A stretch of DNA of 64,000 nt from Udeniomyces pyricola (taxonomy: Eukaryota > Basidiomycota > Tremellomycetes > Cystofilobasidiales > Mrakiaceae): positions 558,001 to 622,000 of the forward strand of contig BCIK01000009.1 of NCBI GenBank assembly GCA_039545295.1, read 5' to 3'. Below, piece by piece: positions 12,297 to 25,045 of the stretch. The notes under the pieces are model-generated. The model ran no database searches, was not told where the DNA came from, and was given only the letters and a program-made list of their open reading frames with translations. Made by a program: the position numbers and the translations under genes. How positions within the stretch are numbered: the first letter of the stretch is position 1; each line of letters begins with the position of its first letter.

Positions 12297-15200
12297 TCAC
12301 AAGTCGTAAGAAGCATCAGTGCCCATCTCATCAGCAGAACATGACCAGATGAACAAAGGAAAGATTGCGAAAGGAGGGAGACAGAGAGAAAGAGAGAGAG
12401 GAGAACGTACAGCGTCTCGCGCCTTGTCTTTGTACGAGCCATGACCTCCATCTTGCAGTTTCTCTGCTTCTTTGCCCTTGCTGGCACCCAAGCCGGCCCG
12501 AGCCGCAAACGACTGAGCCATGACTGGGTCAACCCTGCCTTCACCGGCGAGACCGAGTCCCGTCCCGGCCTGCCAACCCATCTTGGCGAGCAGCTTGTTC
12601 CCCACGTTGGTCTCATCTTTACCGGGAGCGATGGCCGGAGGTGGAGGTGGAGGTGCCGGAGGCGGTCCCTCGACAAACTTGCGTTGACCGGAAGGAAAGA
12701 GCGGCTTCTTCTCTTGCTGTTGCTGACGGGCAGACACCACGGCAGGTTGGTTGAAAGCCTCCCGACGCTCCAACGCTCGGTCACGATACTCTGACGTCGA
12801 CGTAGACGCTGCTGACGTGGCGGTCTCTGTGGGCGTTGGGACGAGACTGGCTTCGCGAGCGACTCGGACGCGCTCCTTGGCGGTGAGACGGAGACCGGCG
12901 TCCTGGAGATTTTTCTGTTGTTGGGACGAATAGGGAAGTCGAGGATGACATGGAAAGAGAAGCCAGAGGAGTATTGAAGAGGGAGACATATACGGTCGGA
13001 CGCATGGGAAACACGACGAGCGAACGAGGTTAGCGAGGCTGCAAGATCAAACAACTGCTGTTGCTGTCGTGAAGAGAGCGAGAAGAGAGGTTGGGAGCGA
13101 GCCTTGTGTAAGTCGGACGCTTCGTTATGCTTCCGGAGAAGCTCGAGCGATTTGAGTTTGCGCTGGCAGAGGAGGCAAGCAGTGTTTATAACATCAGAGT
13201 ATTCAAACACGTCGTTTGCTGATTGAGTTGAATTCGAGGGAGACGCTTGGGCCGAAGGAGGAGGTACAACAACCTAAGTTGTTTGATAGGCAATGACGAA
13301 CGGAGGTCGCACAAAAGAAGCCAGACAAGGAAGATCCAGCGCTCATTAGTCAGCCGAGCACAGCAGTAAGGGTAAAGGCCAAATCGGAAGCTGTCATGTA
13401 CAGGTTGAAGCTGCGAGGACGACGAAGACGATGGCTGAAGCTGGCGGTGAAGCGATTGCTGAGGCTGAATTTGGTTCACCGAGGAAGTCGGATAGCCAGA
13501 CTCTACGGGCATGGAATGGAGTTCTTGCTGCTTATTGTTCCACTTGTTGATGCTGCCGGCAACCTAGAAGAGACCAAAATCGAGACATCAGCACAGCTGA
13601 AAGTTATCCTTCCGGCCGATTCCTGATCAGCGAAATTGACCTTGCGACTGGACACCAATGGGGGAATCTTCACTACGCTTTTAGCTGCAGAAAAAAAAGC
13701 AAGGAGGTGCTGTCAGGCTTTGCTCCGTTGGACAAAGGGCAAACAAGAGGAAGAGCGTCGAACCTTTTGTAGAAGCTTGCTCAGCAGAACTTCCTATATC
13801 CCGCGTTTCTGCAACATCAACTCCTCCGGGAGTCACGTTGACGACTGATGGCGACCAAAGTAAAGACAACAGCGCAAATACGATGTCAATGGATGGCTGA
13901 CAAACCAGAAAATTCAATGAGTTTAAACACCTACTCGGTTCGGCCTTTCCAGGTTTCATCGGAATCGAGACGATCGCGTTAACGCTGAGAGGCTGCGGCT
14001 TTCGAGCAGTCAAGACGGGCATACTGGCGGTTGGTCCAGAGGGCGGAACAGCCGTCTGAGGCGTCGCCGTAATTGGGGTTACTTCGTTCAAGAAGGCGGC
14101 AAGCTCCTCGTCCTCTGTAGTAAAACAAGTAGCACGCACAAGGAATACCTCAAACGCTTCAATGTATGTGCTACACCATGAGCCATGTACTGAGGCACTC
14201 AAACGCATAGACGTACCTTTTTCGGCAGTCTCCCACCCAGGAGTGAACATCTGGTGGACACTGACGCCCTCGTCCCAATACCGAACAGGTCCATCCACCC
14301 CACCAAGCCCACCTCGAAACCCTCGGATAGATTCCTCGCTTCCACTCGGACAAGGCCGGAAAGAACCAGCGTTGGCGTAAGAGACTGATACAGGGCGTGT
14401 TGTCGGAGTGATGGAAAAGCCGGACGAGTTGGAGTTGTGCGAGAGGCAATTCGCCATAAGAGAGCGAGCAAACTAGATGAAGATGAAATACAAACAAGAA
14501 CAAAAGCATTCATCAGCTAGTCATCGGAACAAACTAAGCCAGCAATCATCCATCACACACACGCGCATACACACACAGAAAGTGCAACGTACCTCTGACG
14601 TCCTCATTTCGACAAAACAAAAGCCGAGACTTGCTCCGGTCTCTCGATCCTTGATGCCCAACAGCCTCTTGAGGCCTCTGCCGGGGCTTGAACCATCCTG
14701 ACCCTGGATAGATTTGAGTCTCGTAACGACTTCATCCCACCGAGTGAGAACGTCGAGCCCCCTGATGAGGATCACCTTGCTCGTACCGCCGTCTCCAGTA
14801 CCGATATCGCGGGTGCCGTCGTTGATAGGTCGGCTAGCGACAGATGATGCCCCCCATCCATGCTTGGCAGTCGAATGGCCGGGCTGGTTAGTCGAGGCGG
14901 AAAAGTCAATTTTGCAGCGCCGTGGAGGTTGGTCGCCGAATGGGACCAGGACTGAAGGCTGTGCGAATTGGTCATCACAACAGGCAGAGAGACAGCGGCC
15001 GCAAGAAGGGAGGGGGTTCGAAGAGAAAGGAGTTGGAGGAGGGTGTCAGTCACGGCCTCTTAACACAAGCGATAGCCAGCGCGTACCGGATATGACGCAC
15101 AAAATTGGCTTCTAGATACTGAGAGGCTGCGGTAATGTGAGCGAAAAGGGCAAAGCCAAAGCCTTTCGATACGCCTGACACAAGAAGAAGAATCATTTGT

Positions 15201-16289
15201 CAAATCTACATCAGAGCTGTGTGGAAGGAGGGTGTCATTCACAGTCACTCACCAGTAACCTTATCTCGAATGATGGTAGCTGACTCGACTTGAGCACCGC
15301 TCGCAGCCAAGTAATCGAACAGCTGCAGGGATTGACATGTGCGATCAGTACCGATACATACACTGTTTCCTCAACCGTGAGAAGGAAGGAAGGGATGGAT
15401 TCACGTCGTTGTTTGTCATATCCGGATCCAACCCAAGGAAGATGACGTGACGTGACTTTTCCGAGGGTCCGTCGCGGTCGCTACGCTTCTTTACTGGAGG
15501 TTGGCCTTGTTGGGGATCACCGCCTCGACTATCGTGGTAATACTGGAGACAAAATGTATGGGTAGTATCATGAGTCAATGAAACCAGATGAAAGCCTGCC
15601 GTACTGAGTCATAAGAACTTGAGCAATCTTACCGTGTCAGCACCTACGAGATCTTGATATCTTCCTTGGTCTCCCCATCCTGCTTCGACGGGTCGATCAT
15701 AGGTCGCGTTCGTCGCTGGTGCTCCCATCGCCCATGGATCCTGAGGCAAACCCATCACGGGAGCATCCCATTCCCCGCCTCTGTGTCCTGCATTATGAGC
15801 CCACACACCTTCCGGTCCGACATGGTGATGGGTTCCCGACCCCAAGTCATGACGTCCTCCACGCCCGACAGAGTAGTCAGTCCGACCTCTGTCATTCCTT
15901 CCACTATAGGCATCAGTCCTCCATTCAACATCCTTCGGCATGCGGCTCTGACCCCCGTTCACTCCACCGTGTACGTGATACGGCTCTTGGACTTGATAGC
16001 CGGTTCTCCCTCCGTTGCCAGTCGTCGCGTATGGATCGCGATGATCGCGCCAGCTAGGTCCGCCCCGACTTGATTCTGGTTCAGAATGACCGCGTCGAGG
16101 GGGTGACCGAGAACGTCGACGTTGCTGATGGTGGGAGAACGATGGAGCCGAGGGAAGGTTAGGGGGATGATTGACGTAGGGGCGAGGAGGAGGAGGTAAG
16201 CCTGAAGCGGAATAAGGCTGAGACTGTGAGCGAGGGTCCAGCAGAGCAGGAGGATTGGGATACGAATGGGCACGGTTGGGATAGCTCAT
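12297..16289 (-). CDS. RBM5/RBM10-type RNA-binding splicing factor (RRM, RRM, C2H2, G-patch)
   Basis: Seen in order on the minus strand: an Arg/Ser/Pro-rich N-terminus with RRRSRSPPRRG; RRM1 spread over several exons (VIFLGLDPDMTNND, then LFDYLAASGAQVESATIIRD, then KGFGFALFAHI; about 15475-15085); RRM2 (KVILIRGLDVLTRWDEVVTR, then RETGASLGFCFVEM, resuming near 14460 with SVSYANAGSFRP); a C2H2 finger (CLLCQRKLKSLELLRKHN..., about 13190-13110); and a C-terminal G-patch (LAKMGWQAGTGLGLAGEGR, about 12600-12540). This order is the RBM5/6/10 architecture, whose members act in spliceosome A-complex and splice-site choice. No OCRE repeat was found between RRM2 and the finger. The start at 16289 (MSYPNRAHS) was chosen; an in-frame ATG at 16352 would add 21 residues. 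The last short exon, ending at 12297, is the least certain part. Confidence 0.87.
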
Positions 16290-17089
16290 GGTGATGACTG
16301 AACGGGAGCGGTCGTTGAGTGGTGATGTCAGGGTGGTGGTGGTCGGCCTCATAGGTTCTACGTAGATTCCAAACTCAGGATCGACGCAGCTGGTTTCGAC
16401 TCATTTCGATCAGTGACCCGGCCACCAGACATATATACTTGTTGCGTACATATATATCAATCGTACTTTCGGGATGGTCAACCACCACCTGTCCCCTACA
16501 CTTTGTACAGTCGAGAACAAATTCTTTACAAAACAAAACATGAAGCACGTAAAAAAAAGAAGATGACGGATAAAACATGACGCAAGACGAACTGAAGACA
16601 GAGAAAAAGGCGAGTCGCGGGTCATAATGCATAAGCTAATTCAGTCGATCGAAGAATGAAAGAAAAGAAAGGGAGTCCATTGTTTCGAACTTTTCCAACA
16701 GAAGAGGCTAGGAAGGCACAGGAAAAGAGGAGCAGGAATAAGCAGAGAAGGAGATGGGGGGGGGGGTACTCGGTCGGAGGATGAATGGATAAATAGAGCT
16801 GGACACAAAAAGAAATCGATCACGAAGAATCGGGGGCAAGATGAGTCGAAGAAAGGCGTTCACAAGAGCTATAAGTATGGCTTGCACACTAGGGAGAGAG
16901 AGAGAAAAGGGGAGGACAAAACCTAACTGGATACAAGATAAGAGAGCTGTGAAATCATGATGAGAACAGATCCAGATACAGGGAAAGCGAATGAGGCGGG
17001 AGAGAAAATGACAAGATAGAAACAAGAAGCAGAAAGAAAAAGCAAGGGGTGCGAGTCTTATGTAGCAACGGAAAAAGGAGGAGCGTTTT
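16290..17089. other. Intergenic region with homopolymer tract
   Basis: This 800 bp lies between the 5' end of the splicing-factor gene and the 3' end of the integrase-finger gene, both on the minus strand, so it holds the promoter of the former and terminator of the latter. It contains a G10 tract at about 16757 and purine-rich GAGA stretches (about 16890-16910). ORFs through it translate to Phe/Leu/Ser-rich low-complexity sequence and look spurious. Confidence 0.45.
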
Positions 17090-20000
17090 CTAAACCTGCT
17101 GGCTTTCAGGTGCATGGCGGTCGAACACCATATCCTGAACCCTCGGCACAAGACCAAGGAAGCCGGGATCGACTGGACCCGTGGACTGTCCGATGTAGCT
17201 TTCTCGGCGATCAAGAGGTAGCCCCGACGAGACGTTCAACGGTGACGCTTCAGTTCCATTACCTCCGTTGCTACTCGCAAAGCTACCGCCTCGTCGCATC
17301 ATCTGGCTGTACCCGGGGCTGTTGTCGTTGCCCATGCCATCCGCCATGACAGAAGAAAGCGCGCAATTCCCCCTGTCCTGCGAAGCAGATATAGATGCGC
17401 TGCCCTCGAGCCCTCGGTAAGCGAGGAAACGAGCGTTGAAGTCAAGCGTCGGAGGGCGGTTCGACCGCAGGAAGTGCGAAGGCGTCTGTTGATGATGCTG
17501 GCTAGGGGAGTCGATCGAGGTGCGACCGGGCGTGTTGCTGGCAGGCGTGATGGGAAGAGCATGTCCAGCAGTGTGGTCGCGCGCCGCAAATGAGGAAGCG
17601 TCGGGCTTGTACGTTGTACCGGACATAGGATGCAGAGGGGCAGAAGTATTGTGGGGAGAGTACAATTCGTGTACTGCAGGTGTGGCCCGAGAAAAGAAGC
17701 CCAATTGCTGCTGCTGTGAGGTGATGGAGTCGTAGAACATGGACTGCTGCTGGAACTGCTCAATCGGCTGGGGTAACGGCTGGAGAGGAGGAAGCGAGGG
17801 GAAGACAGTGTGGGGCGAAACATCGAATTGATCATTTGAGGGCGAAAGCTGACCGTCATGATATGAGTACGTTGATGGTTCGAGGTGCAGAGAATTCCCA
17901 GCGCCAATATGGTCGCCTCCGACTGATCCTCGGCTGTTGATGACGCGACCATAGGTGAAATCGGCCCTAGCCATTGAGGGGGCAAACTCGCTTCCATCTT
18001 CCTCCGGAATGGGCGATCGTCTAAGCCTAGAGCCCTCTTCCTGCTCGTCGACAAGGCGTTGCTGCTGCCTTATGCGGGCTCGCTCCGACCTCCGGTGCGA
18101 CTCGGCTTCGTAGCCTTGTGAGAGTCCTCCAGTTGAAGCTCGTCGTGCCATTGCAGCGGAATCGGTGGCGGTGGTATCTCCATAGACGTCCGAATGCGTA
18201 GGGTAACCTTGAGCCGAGGACGAAGGAGCGACGGGATGAACGTGGAGCTCGGGAACCGAGAGTCGATGTTGTGGAAATGGCTCTGTTGGATAGAGGCACG
18301 ATGGCTCCTGTACTGTGGCGGTGACCGATGAGATAGGTGGATGAGGAGCACCGTACGGATCGAGGCTGGGTGTTTGGACGAGAGGCGAGTCGATGGTCGA
18401 GCGGGATGCGTTGCGGTGAAGATCGTGAGCCTGATGGCCATAATCTGGTGCTGGAGCGAATGAGTAGGCGTCAATGGCCAAGGGGCCCTGAGACTCGTAC
18501 AGGATGTTCGAGTAGTCGAAAAAGCCCGACGCAGAGGACGACACATAGCGGGGATCCCACTCGACGCCTCCATCGGCCATGTCGAGCGGGCACTCGGCTT
18601 CACCATCGACCTCGGTCTCGTCGCGGGCCGCAACTGCTCTGACCTTCTGGCTCTTGGACGGTCTCCCTCGGGTCGGCTTGGACGACGTGGATACCTCGGG
18701 CGCCGGAGACTCGACGCTCCGAGCGGTCGTTCGGCGCGTGGTACGAGGCTGACGCTCCTTTTCCCGCTCCTTCTCCCTAGCCTTCTCTTTCTCGGCCTCG
18801 CGAGCGACTCGTCTGGCGGCGGCGTGGAGAGCACGTGACTTTGTCGGGGAGTCAGTCGGCTCGACGGTGTGAGCTCCGGCCGCAGCAGCGGCTCGGGCTG
18901 CCTCGAGGGAAACGGTGCGAACATCCTTCGCCTTGGCGGCCGCGAGAGCTCGAGCCGACTCGCGATGGGATGGAGCGTAAGGGGCGTCATCATCGTTCTC
19001 GACTTCGTCTTCGCCGTCGACATTTGGAAGGGGCACGATCGATGACTTTCGTCGGCCAACGCTAGAAAGGGGAAGAAGAATGAAGAACATGGATATCATA
19101 CACATCAGCGTGATGTTCAGGCTCAGGTTTGAAAGATACGAGAGTATGTCACTCACTTGGGACAGTTGTGCATTCCAAAGAAGTTGGGGTTCTCGCTTCT
19201 TTTGGTCTCGCAGACGGGGCAGCCTCGTACGAAGCGGGCGATCAGCTCTTTGGGAACCCAGGAGTAAAAGTTTCGAACCTGTTGATGAGGAAGGAGAAAC
19301 GGACAGGATATGGTCCGGTTTTTTGGGGTGGGGTGGGAAGAGGAATTGTGGAGTAGAGTCGGAACGAGGACATCGAAATCACAACAACGGCATCAGCAGC
19401 CTTGACCGGTACTAGCAGGCCATCAATCGCCAACATTCGATATGACATCCCACTCACCATTGCACATGTCTTATCGCGTCCACCGTGACCGCTCTGGCCG
19501 TGGCAGTAGACGAGGACGTCGTAAATCTGTTCTTTAACCGCGACTGGCCTCCCCTCGTGCGTAACGACGAACTCGCCGTTGAACTCGACGAGCTTGAACA
19601 TCTTCTTGGTCCAGAACCGGAATTGAGCCGTCGTCGTCGTCGTCTGACGAGGATCCATAAGGACGGTGAGTGCTTTGTCGTAGAGCTCTTGATCGATGAG
19701 GGCCTTCATCCGCTTCCTCGGCGCGAGGTTCTCGAGGTAGGCCGCCGTCATGACGTCGAAAGCATCCGATGTCGGGAAGCACGAGGCGTCGAGGTTAGCC
19801 GGATCCTGATCCACGTTAAGCTCCAGACCGGCTTGAGCTTTAGTGAAGGTTGGGCGGACAAGAGAAGGCTGACTGTCAGTCTCGTCGGGATCGTTGACCA
19901 GTAGTGCGCCGCGATCGGTATAAGATGATGACGAGGCGGCCGACGACGAGTCGCCCGAGGGGGAATCGTGATGCTGGACCTGATGTTCATGCTCCTGCTC

Positions 20001-20654
20001 CTGCTCCTGATGGGGCAGATGATGCGGGTAGGCATCGCTTGATTCGAGGCTATAATCGGGATCTGAGAGTGGCTGCGGGCGAGCAAAAGGCTGGTGTTGA
20101 TGCAGGGAATCGTTGAGATAGGCATTAGACTCAAAGGCGTGGGACAGGTGATGGTCGTGTAATTGCTGTGAGTAGTCTGCTGACGAGGAAGAGAAAGGGT
20201 CGAGGAAATGATTCTGAGGGTTGTTATTGTGATCGTTGCCGTCATTGTTGTTGTTGTTGTTGTGAGAGGTATGATTAAAGTGTGATAGGGGTTCGCCGGG
20301 CAAAGAGGGGTCTATGGTGGCGTCGTTCTGCTGAGTTTGGGTTGAAAGGCCAAGCTCGTTGTCTTCTTGCAGGACGGGCGGGGAGTGAAGGGAGGAGAAG
20401 CATGATGGCGTGAAGGCGTGTGCGGCAGAAGGCGAACGAGCGTGAGGATACGAGCCATTGCGAGACGACGGGTAGATGGAAGAGCCTGTCGACGGGAGGC
20501 ACGATGACGCGGACAGTTGAGACCCTGAAGGCGGATGGGTCGAAGGCGCCTCGCCCAGTGACGGGCCAAACGGCGCAGACCCGGCCTCCGCCGGGCTTGT
20601 TTCGTGTCGCACCGTCGATCCGTCGGACGACGTCGTAGGGTAGAATTGGTCCAT
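17090..20654 (-). CDS. Large disordered protein with an integrase-type HHCC zinc finger (putative regulator)
   Basis: Three exons (20654-19458, 19278-19157, 19061-17090) join in frame to 1096 residues. Seen: the N-terminus is Ser/His/Asn/Gln-rich. At about residues 385-430, across the first intron, lies a zinc-binding module: YCHGQSGHGGRDKT, then VRNFYSWVPKELIARFVRGC ending in CPVC. The two His, the aromatic FY.W and the CPVC match the N-terminal HHCC domain of Ty3/gypsy-type integrases. There is no integrase catalytic core, reverse transcriptase or protease around it. After the finger come a basic segment (VGRRKSS), an Ala-rich stretch, a charged EKEKAREKEREKER helix, and some 450 residues of Ser/Pro/Gln/His-rich sequence. 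Known: integrase-type HHCC fingers also occur in host proteins, for example yeast Spt10, where the finger binds histone promoters. A nuclear DNA-binding role is inference. Confidence 0.82.
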
Positions 20655-23600
20655 CAGAGAGAGGAAGGTCGGGTAGCGTCCCTGGTGTGATCGACTGGAG
20701 GTGAACGAATATATCGGCTTGGACGAGAGGAGAGGAAAAATAGCGAGTCGAGTCGGGTCGATTCAAGGAAAGGGAACGGACAGCCGGGTCGGCGATAGGA
20801 TGGATAGGACGGACAGAGAGCGCGGGTACCAGTGATTGGATCAGAGAGAGAGAGAGAAGCGAGCAACTGAGAGGTCGTAAATGAGCTGGGAGACGAAGAC
20901 GAAAAAGCAAACGTTGAGGAGATAGTAGCACAGCGGGATGAAGGTGTAGATGCCGTGAGGTGGCGAACTGAAACGGGGATGGAGAGAAGATCGAGACAGG
21001 GGAGAAGAAGGAAGGGGAGGCGGAGTAGTTATTGAATTGAATTAAAAAAAACGGGTTCGAGAAGGAGAGGCGAGGCGGGAACGAGAGGGAGCCGGTAGGA
21101 CGAGCGATGGTGAATCGTGGTTGTCGTCGAAGGAAGAGGAGACAGATAGGTAGATAGATATATTGGTTGAGAGAGGGGCGGGTCGAAGCGATAGCTAAGC
21201 CGCCGAGGAAGAGGAAGACAGGGAAAAGGGGGTTCAGAGAAATGAAGAAAGTAAGAGAAGGTGCGAAATGACAAGGAGAAAAGAGTTCTCGACCGACCTT
21301 TTTGGCCGGTCCGCGGGAAAGGGCAACGTATTTATGGGAACGGGAACCGTTAACCGTCTCCCTCATTACGAGGAGCGCCCAGCCGTCCTTTATCCTTCCT
21401 TAGTCTGCAATATGCCATGTCTCCAGCGAAATCTTCTCAGCCCACGCAGCACCCAAGCCGAAACGTAGAAGCTTCCTCTCATTAAACGCTTCCTCGATAT
21501 CCGATGTCGGACACCGATCCGCTGCCTGCGGAAGACAACCGATCATTGCGCTCGGCGATCGATATTCGATGTCAAGGCCGTTCAGACGTCCAAACGCTCA
21601 ACGTTCAACGCTCATGGACTGGCTGTGATCTTGAGATGAGAGCATTCTCAGATAGTTTCGGTCATCGAATATCGATTCAGCTCGGCGGGGACGAGATCAG
21701 AGCTCAGAACTCAGAAAGCCAGAGGAAGGGGGGGAGGGGAGGGGGGNGTTGTAGTCGAGGCCTTGAGCTTATACCGGCCGGTATCAGTGAAGGGAATAGA
21801 GCTATGGCATACGTATCGAACATTAAATATCGACATATTGATACTTCAATATGAATCTATATACAGTAATGCACGCACTGCACTCCTTGTCAGGCCTGAG
21901 CCTGTAATTCGAAAGCTTGAACGTTGAACCGAGTCGTTTGATAGGTGGTACCAAAGATTAAACAGTTTCCCAAATCTCAAATCTCTCGGATCTCAGGCCC
22001 CCACGCGCGCACGCCCTTAATTCTTGACACATTATACACGCTAACCGGTAGCCGCATGGTACATACGCGAGTTGATCTGATATCTGAGTGCAAGTTGAAG
22101 GTAGTCATCGTGCTCCTTACACCGAAAATATAGCGACGCGGGCGAATTAGCTCGCATCCATCAAGAATTGAAGGACTAGCATTACTAGTGGTTGATATGT
22201 ATTTCCCGCCTGCAGCACGCTCGCATGATCGGCCTTTTTGCCCTTGACATGATGCTTAATTTTGATCCTTCGGCCTTCTCCGGTCACCTTCAGGACGTGA
22301 TCGGTTTCTGATCGATCTGGTCCGATACCTTCCTGCTATGCTCACTACGCGCTAGATCTAGGCCTCTGAAATCCAGCCACGCTTTCCTTCGCACGCTACC
22401 CTTTCTAACTTTGGATATAGGATCGCGGACATGTCGATCGCTATTTCTTTGCTCTTGCACGTGCGGGAGGATCGGGCCAACAGAAGTAACCCACTCCGAA
22501 TAGCGTTCCTTGTTCTACTGGTTGGTGGCCCTGATTATGATCGATACGTGGCTTCCGCTTTTCCTTTGAAGGTCGGATGTCGGATCGCGGATCGGCAGAA
22601 GTATCTACCTCATGAGGCTGCTCTCTCCCCGGTTTCACCGGCCCTCCCAGATGGATCCCGTTTTACATCACAACCATGGCCTCATGTATCATGGGCCTCA
22701 TCGTGCATCAACCTCATAGATCATCGACGTACGTCGACTTCGTCGGCTGTGTGGTCGGTGAACCTTGTAACTAAGTTGATGTGTCCAAAAAGGGTACTTA
22801 CGAAAGTGATGCCTCGGCATGATAAAGCCTCTGTTATCTGATCTTAGATCTCATCTAACAAAGCACTCGCGCGCGTACGGACTAGTACTTTGGTGCCTGT
22901 CAGATCCAGTACTCATCTATAGCTGTAATCTCTGTCAACTTATCGTCGGTCAACATCCAACGTTCAACGTTCAACCAGAGCAAAATCAAGCACGTCATAC
23001 ATCAAACTTGGTCGGCCTGACCGATCAGAATATACTGACTCCATCACAATTGTCAGACAAAGGTCGGACCGGGCTTCGAAATTCGAAGCCTCAAGCTTCA
23101 AGCCTGGGCTTGGATACTCGATATATCGATCTTGAGGCGTTTCGCGACTGTCGACGTCGATCTAGTCATCATGCATCTTGTTATGATTCAAGAGTGATAA
23201 CTGCACTATTGTCGGTTGGACTGGCCTGGCTGCAAGACGATCCGAAGCTTCAGGCTTCAAGCTTCAAGCTGCGCCTGAAATTCAATTATTCAAGGCACAG
23301 AGCTTCAGAGCCGCAGGCGCGACGTACAACCCGAGAGATTGTTCGATAGACTGTGTGCATGCAATCAACGACAATACGTACACTATGTGATACTTCGGCA
23401 ATCTGGAGTCCGACGGTCTGACGCGTGGCGCGTCATCGTCTACGATCGAACAAGTGTAGTGCTACAAAGCGAGATACATCTCTCGAAGGATAGGGCGATA
23501 GATACTGAAGGCACTAACATGACGTACGTACACTGCAGAGTGCGAGGCCAGGCCAGGCTAGGCTCTGAACAAGCGGGTATGGCTCAAATGTTATAGCGAA

Positions 23601-25045
23601 GGTGCGGCATCACGAACAGCGCACACCCGGGCTGGTCGAGGTCACCATCAACGCTGGCCTGTCGATCAGCTGGATCTGGAAATTCGGAGCATGTATACTG
23701 TGAAATCAAAGGTGCAAGGGTGGCCACCGACGTGACAATCACAGCTGATAAACTTGTCAATACATATGCATGATGTCGAAGCTTCGAAGTTCGAAGCGTG
23801 AATTTCGAAAACTGATCTGATGGGTTGGCCGGTGCAGGAGGGGCCGGCCGGGCGGTCCGAGTGTAAATTCGACGATCGACGCCTTCTCCGGTATGCGGTT
23901 GCGTGAAGCTTGTTTGCGTTCGTTGTGAGTTTCGACAATTCTATTGAATTCGATCGATTCGATCTTCCGTCTCCTCGATATTCGATCTCCTCGCCGAGAG
24001 ATCTCATTCCCCGAGCATCGAACCTGATGATCTAATCTGTCACCTCGACTCTAGTTTCTCTGTCTTCTGGGAGCCGAAAGTGAGCCCTTTCCGTATTGAT
24101 CTGTGCACCGTGGCCCGAGATCGCGAGATGAGAGATCCGAAAGCCGCAGATGATAAGGTGACCTCAATAATTAATCTTAGAGAGAGACATCTACACGTTG
24201 CTAGCATCGTACATGATCCAACTAGTCGACCAGGCCAAAGGCCCATTCAACGACAATCCCCGATGTAACCGGTCTAATCTCCGGCAACTGCCAATCGCCG
24301 TCGCTCTCTTTCGTCGCAGCTTGCCGGCTCGCCAAGAGAGCAGCAACAGTAGGCCGAACAAAAGAAGGGAAGGCGTACGTGATGAAATATCCATCTGCGT
24401 CGAACGTTGAACTTCGAGCTACCAAGCTCCAAGATCCAAAGCCATGGCGCGTTCTCACGTGCTACCAGGGAAAGACAGCCGAGAATCCCCACAATTCGTC
24501 GTGAACGTAAGGACGTTCAAATTTTTAAATGGTCAAACGCATGCGCGAACCATTAACCAGAAGCCGGATGATCGACGGAAGCCATACCTACTAGCTACAT
24601 CTTTGTACGCAAACTTCCAAAGTATTGTCATCATCGCATTTTATATAGACCCTCATGCCGGAAGGCATGACTGGCGGGATTTGGGAATAGAGAAAGAGCA
24701 AGTTCATTAATTCGACTATATGATACACAAGATCACTAGAGCTGTGTTGAGGGCATGGTGTGATGGTGCATGCAAGTGCGTGCATGCATTATTATTAACT
24801 TCATCAGATCGAACGCATGGCGACTCGTCCCAGACATTAGACATTTGTAGCCGTAAACTGTTACGAGACTACCCAGACCCCCCGCAGCGCCTTGAGTCCG
24901 CTTGAGTACTCCATGAGCTGTCTCTTGGGACTTTGCTAATCCTTCATCAATGTGCTTGGGGCCTTTACATCGACGCGTTCCACTCGTCCACCTTCCACAT
25001 TACTAATTCACCCCAACTCAGAAACCACTCGTCATCACCGCCTTG
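20655..25045. other. 4.4 kb divergent intergenic region with scattered inverted short motifs
   Basis: This is the longest gene-free stretch in the window. 20655-21350 is GA-rich on the plus strand (CT-rich in the sense of the leftward gene), with an AG-dinucleotide run at about 20844-20858, and is probably that gene's long 5' UTR and promoter. From about 21480 to 24450 the texture changes: it is rich in TCGA and contains recurrent imperfect motifs of the CAACGTTCAAC and GAAGCTTCGAAGTTCGAAG kind (21592-21613, 21914-21930, 22950-22977, 23072-23113, 23243-23270, 23776-23810, 24401-24443). ORFs here (for example 22431-22841 and 22819-23349) have no recognisable protein character. An ambiguous base sits at 21747 in a G-rich run. 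Confidence 0.5.

Noticed and set aside
12293..13210. 305-codon minus-strand ORF as a separate gene
   Set aside because: Its first part is the real C2H2 exon of the splicing factor, but it then reads through an intron and out of frame with the G-patch exon.
18070..19059. 329-codon minus-strand ORF
   Set aside because: A frame shadow of exon 3 of the integrase-finger gene; Arg/Pro/Ser-rich with no family features.
17090..20654. Intact Ty3/gypsy retrotransposon
   Set aside because: Only the zinc finger resembles integrase; there are no LTRs, reverse transcriptase, RNase H or integrase core motifs on either side.
20275..21366. 363-codon minus-strand ORF
   Set aside because: It overlaps the first exon of the integrase-finger gene in another frame, and the rest is a Phe/Leu/Ser/Pro translation of a CT-rich 5' UTR; no domain or splice logic supports it.
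22819..23349. 176-codon plus-strand ORF in the large intergenic region
   Set aside because: No hydrophobic core or domain pattern is visible, it runs through the repeated short motifs, and no in-frame exons continue it.
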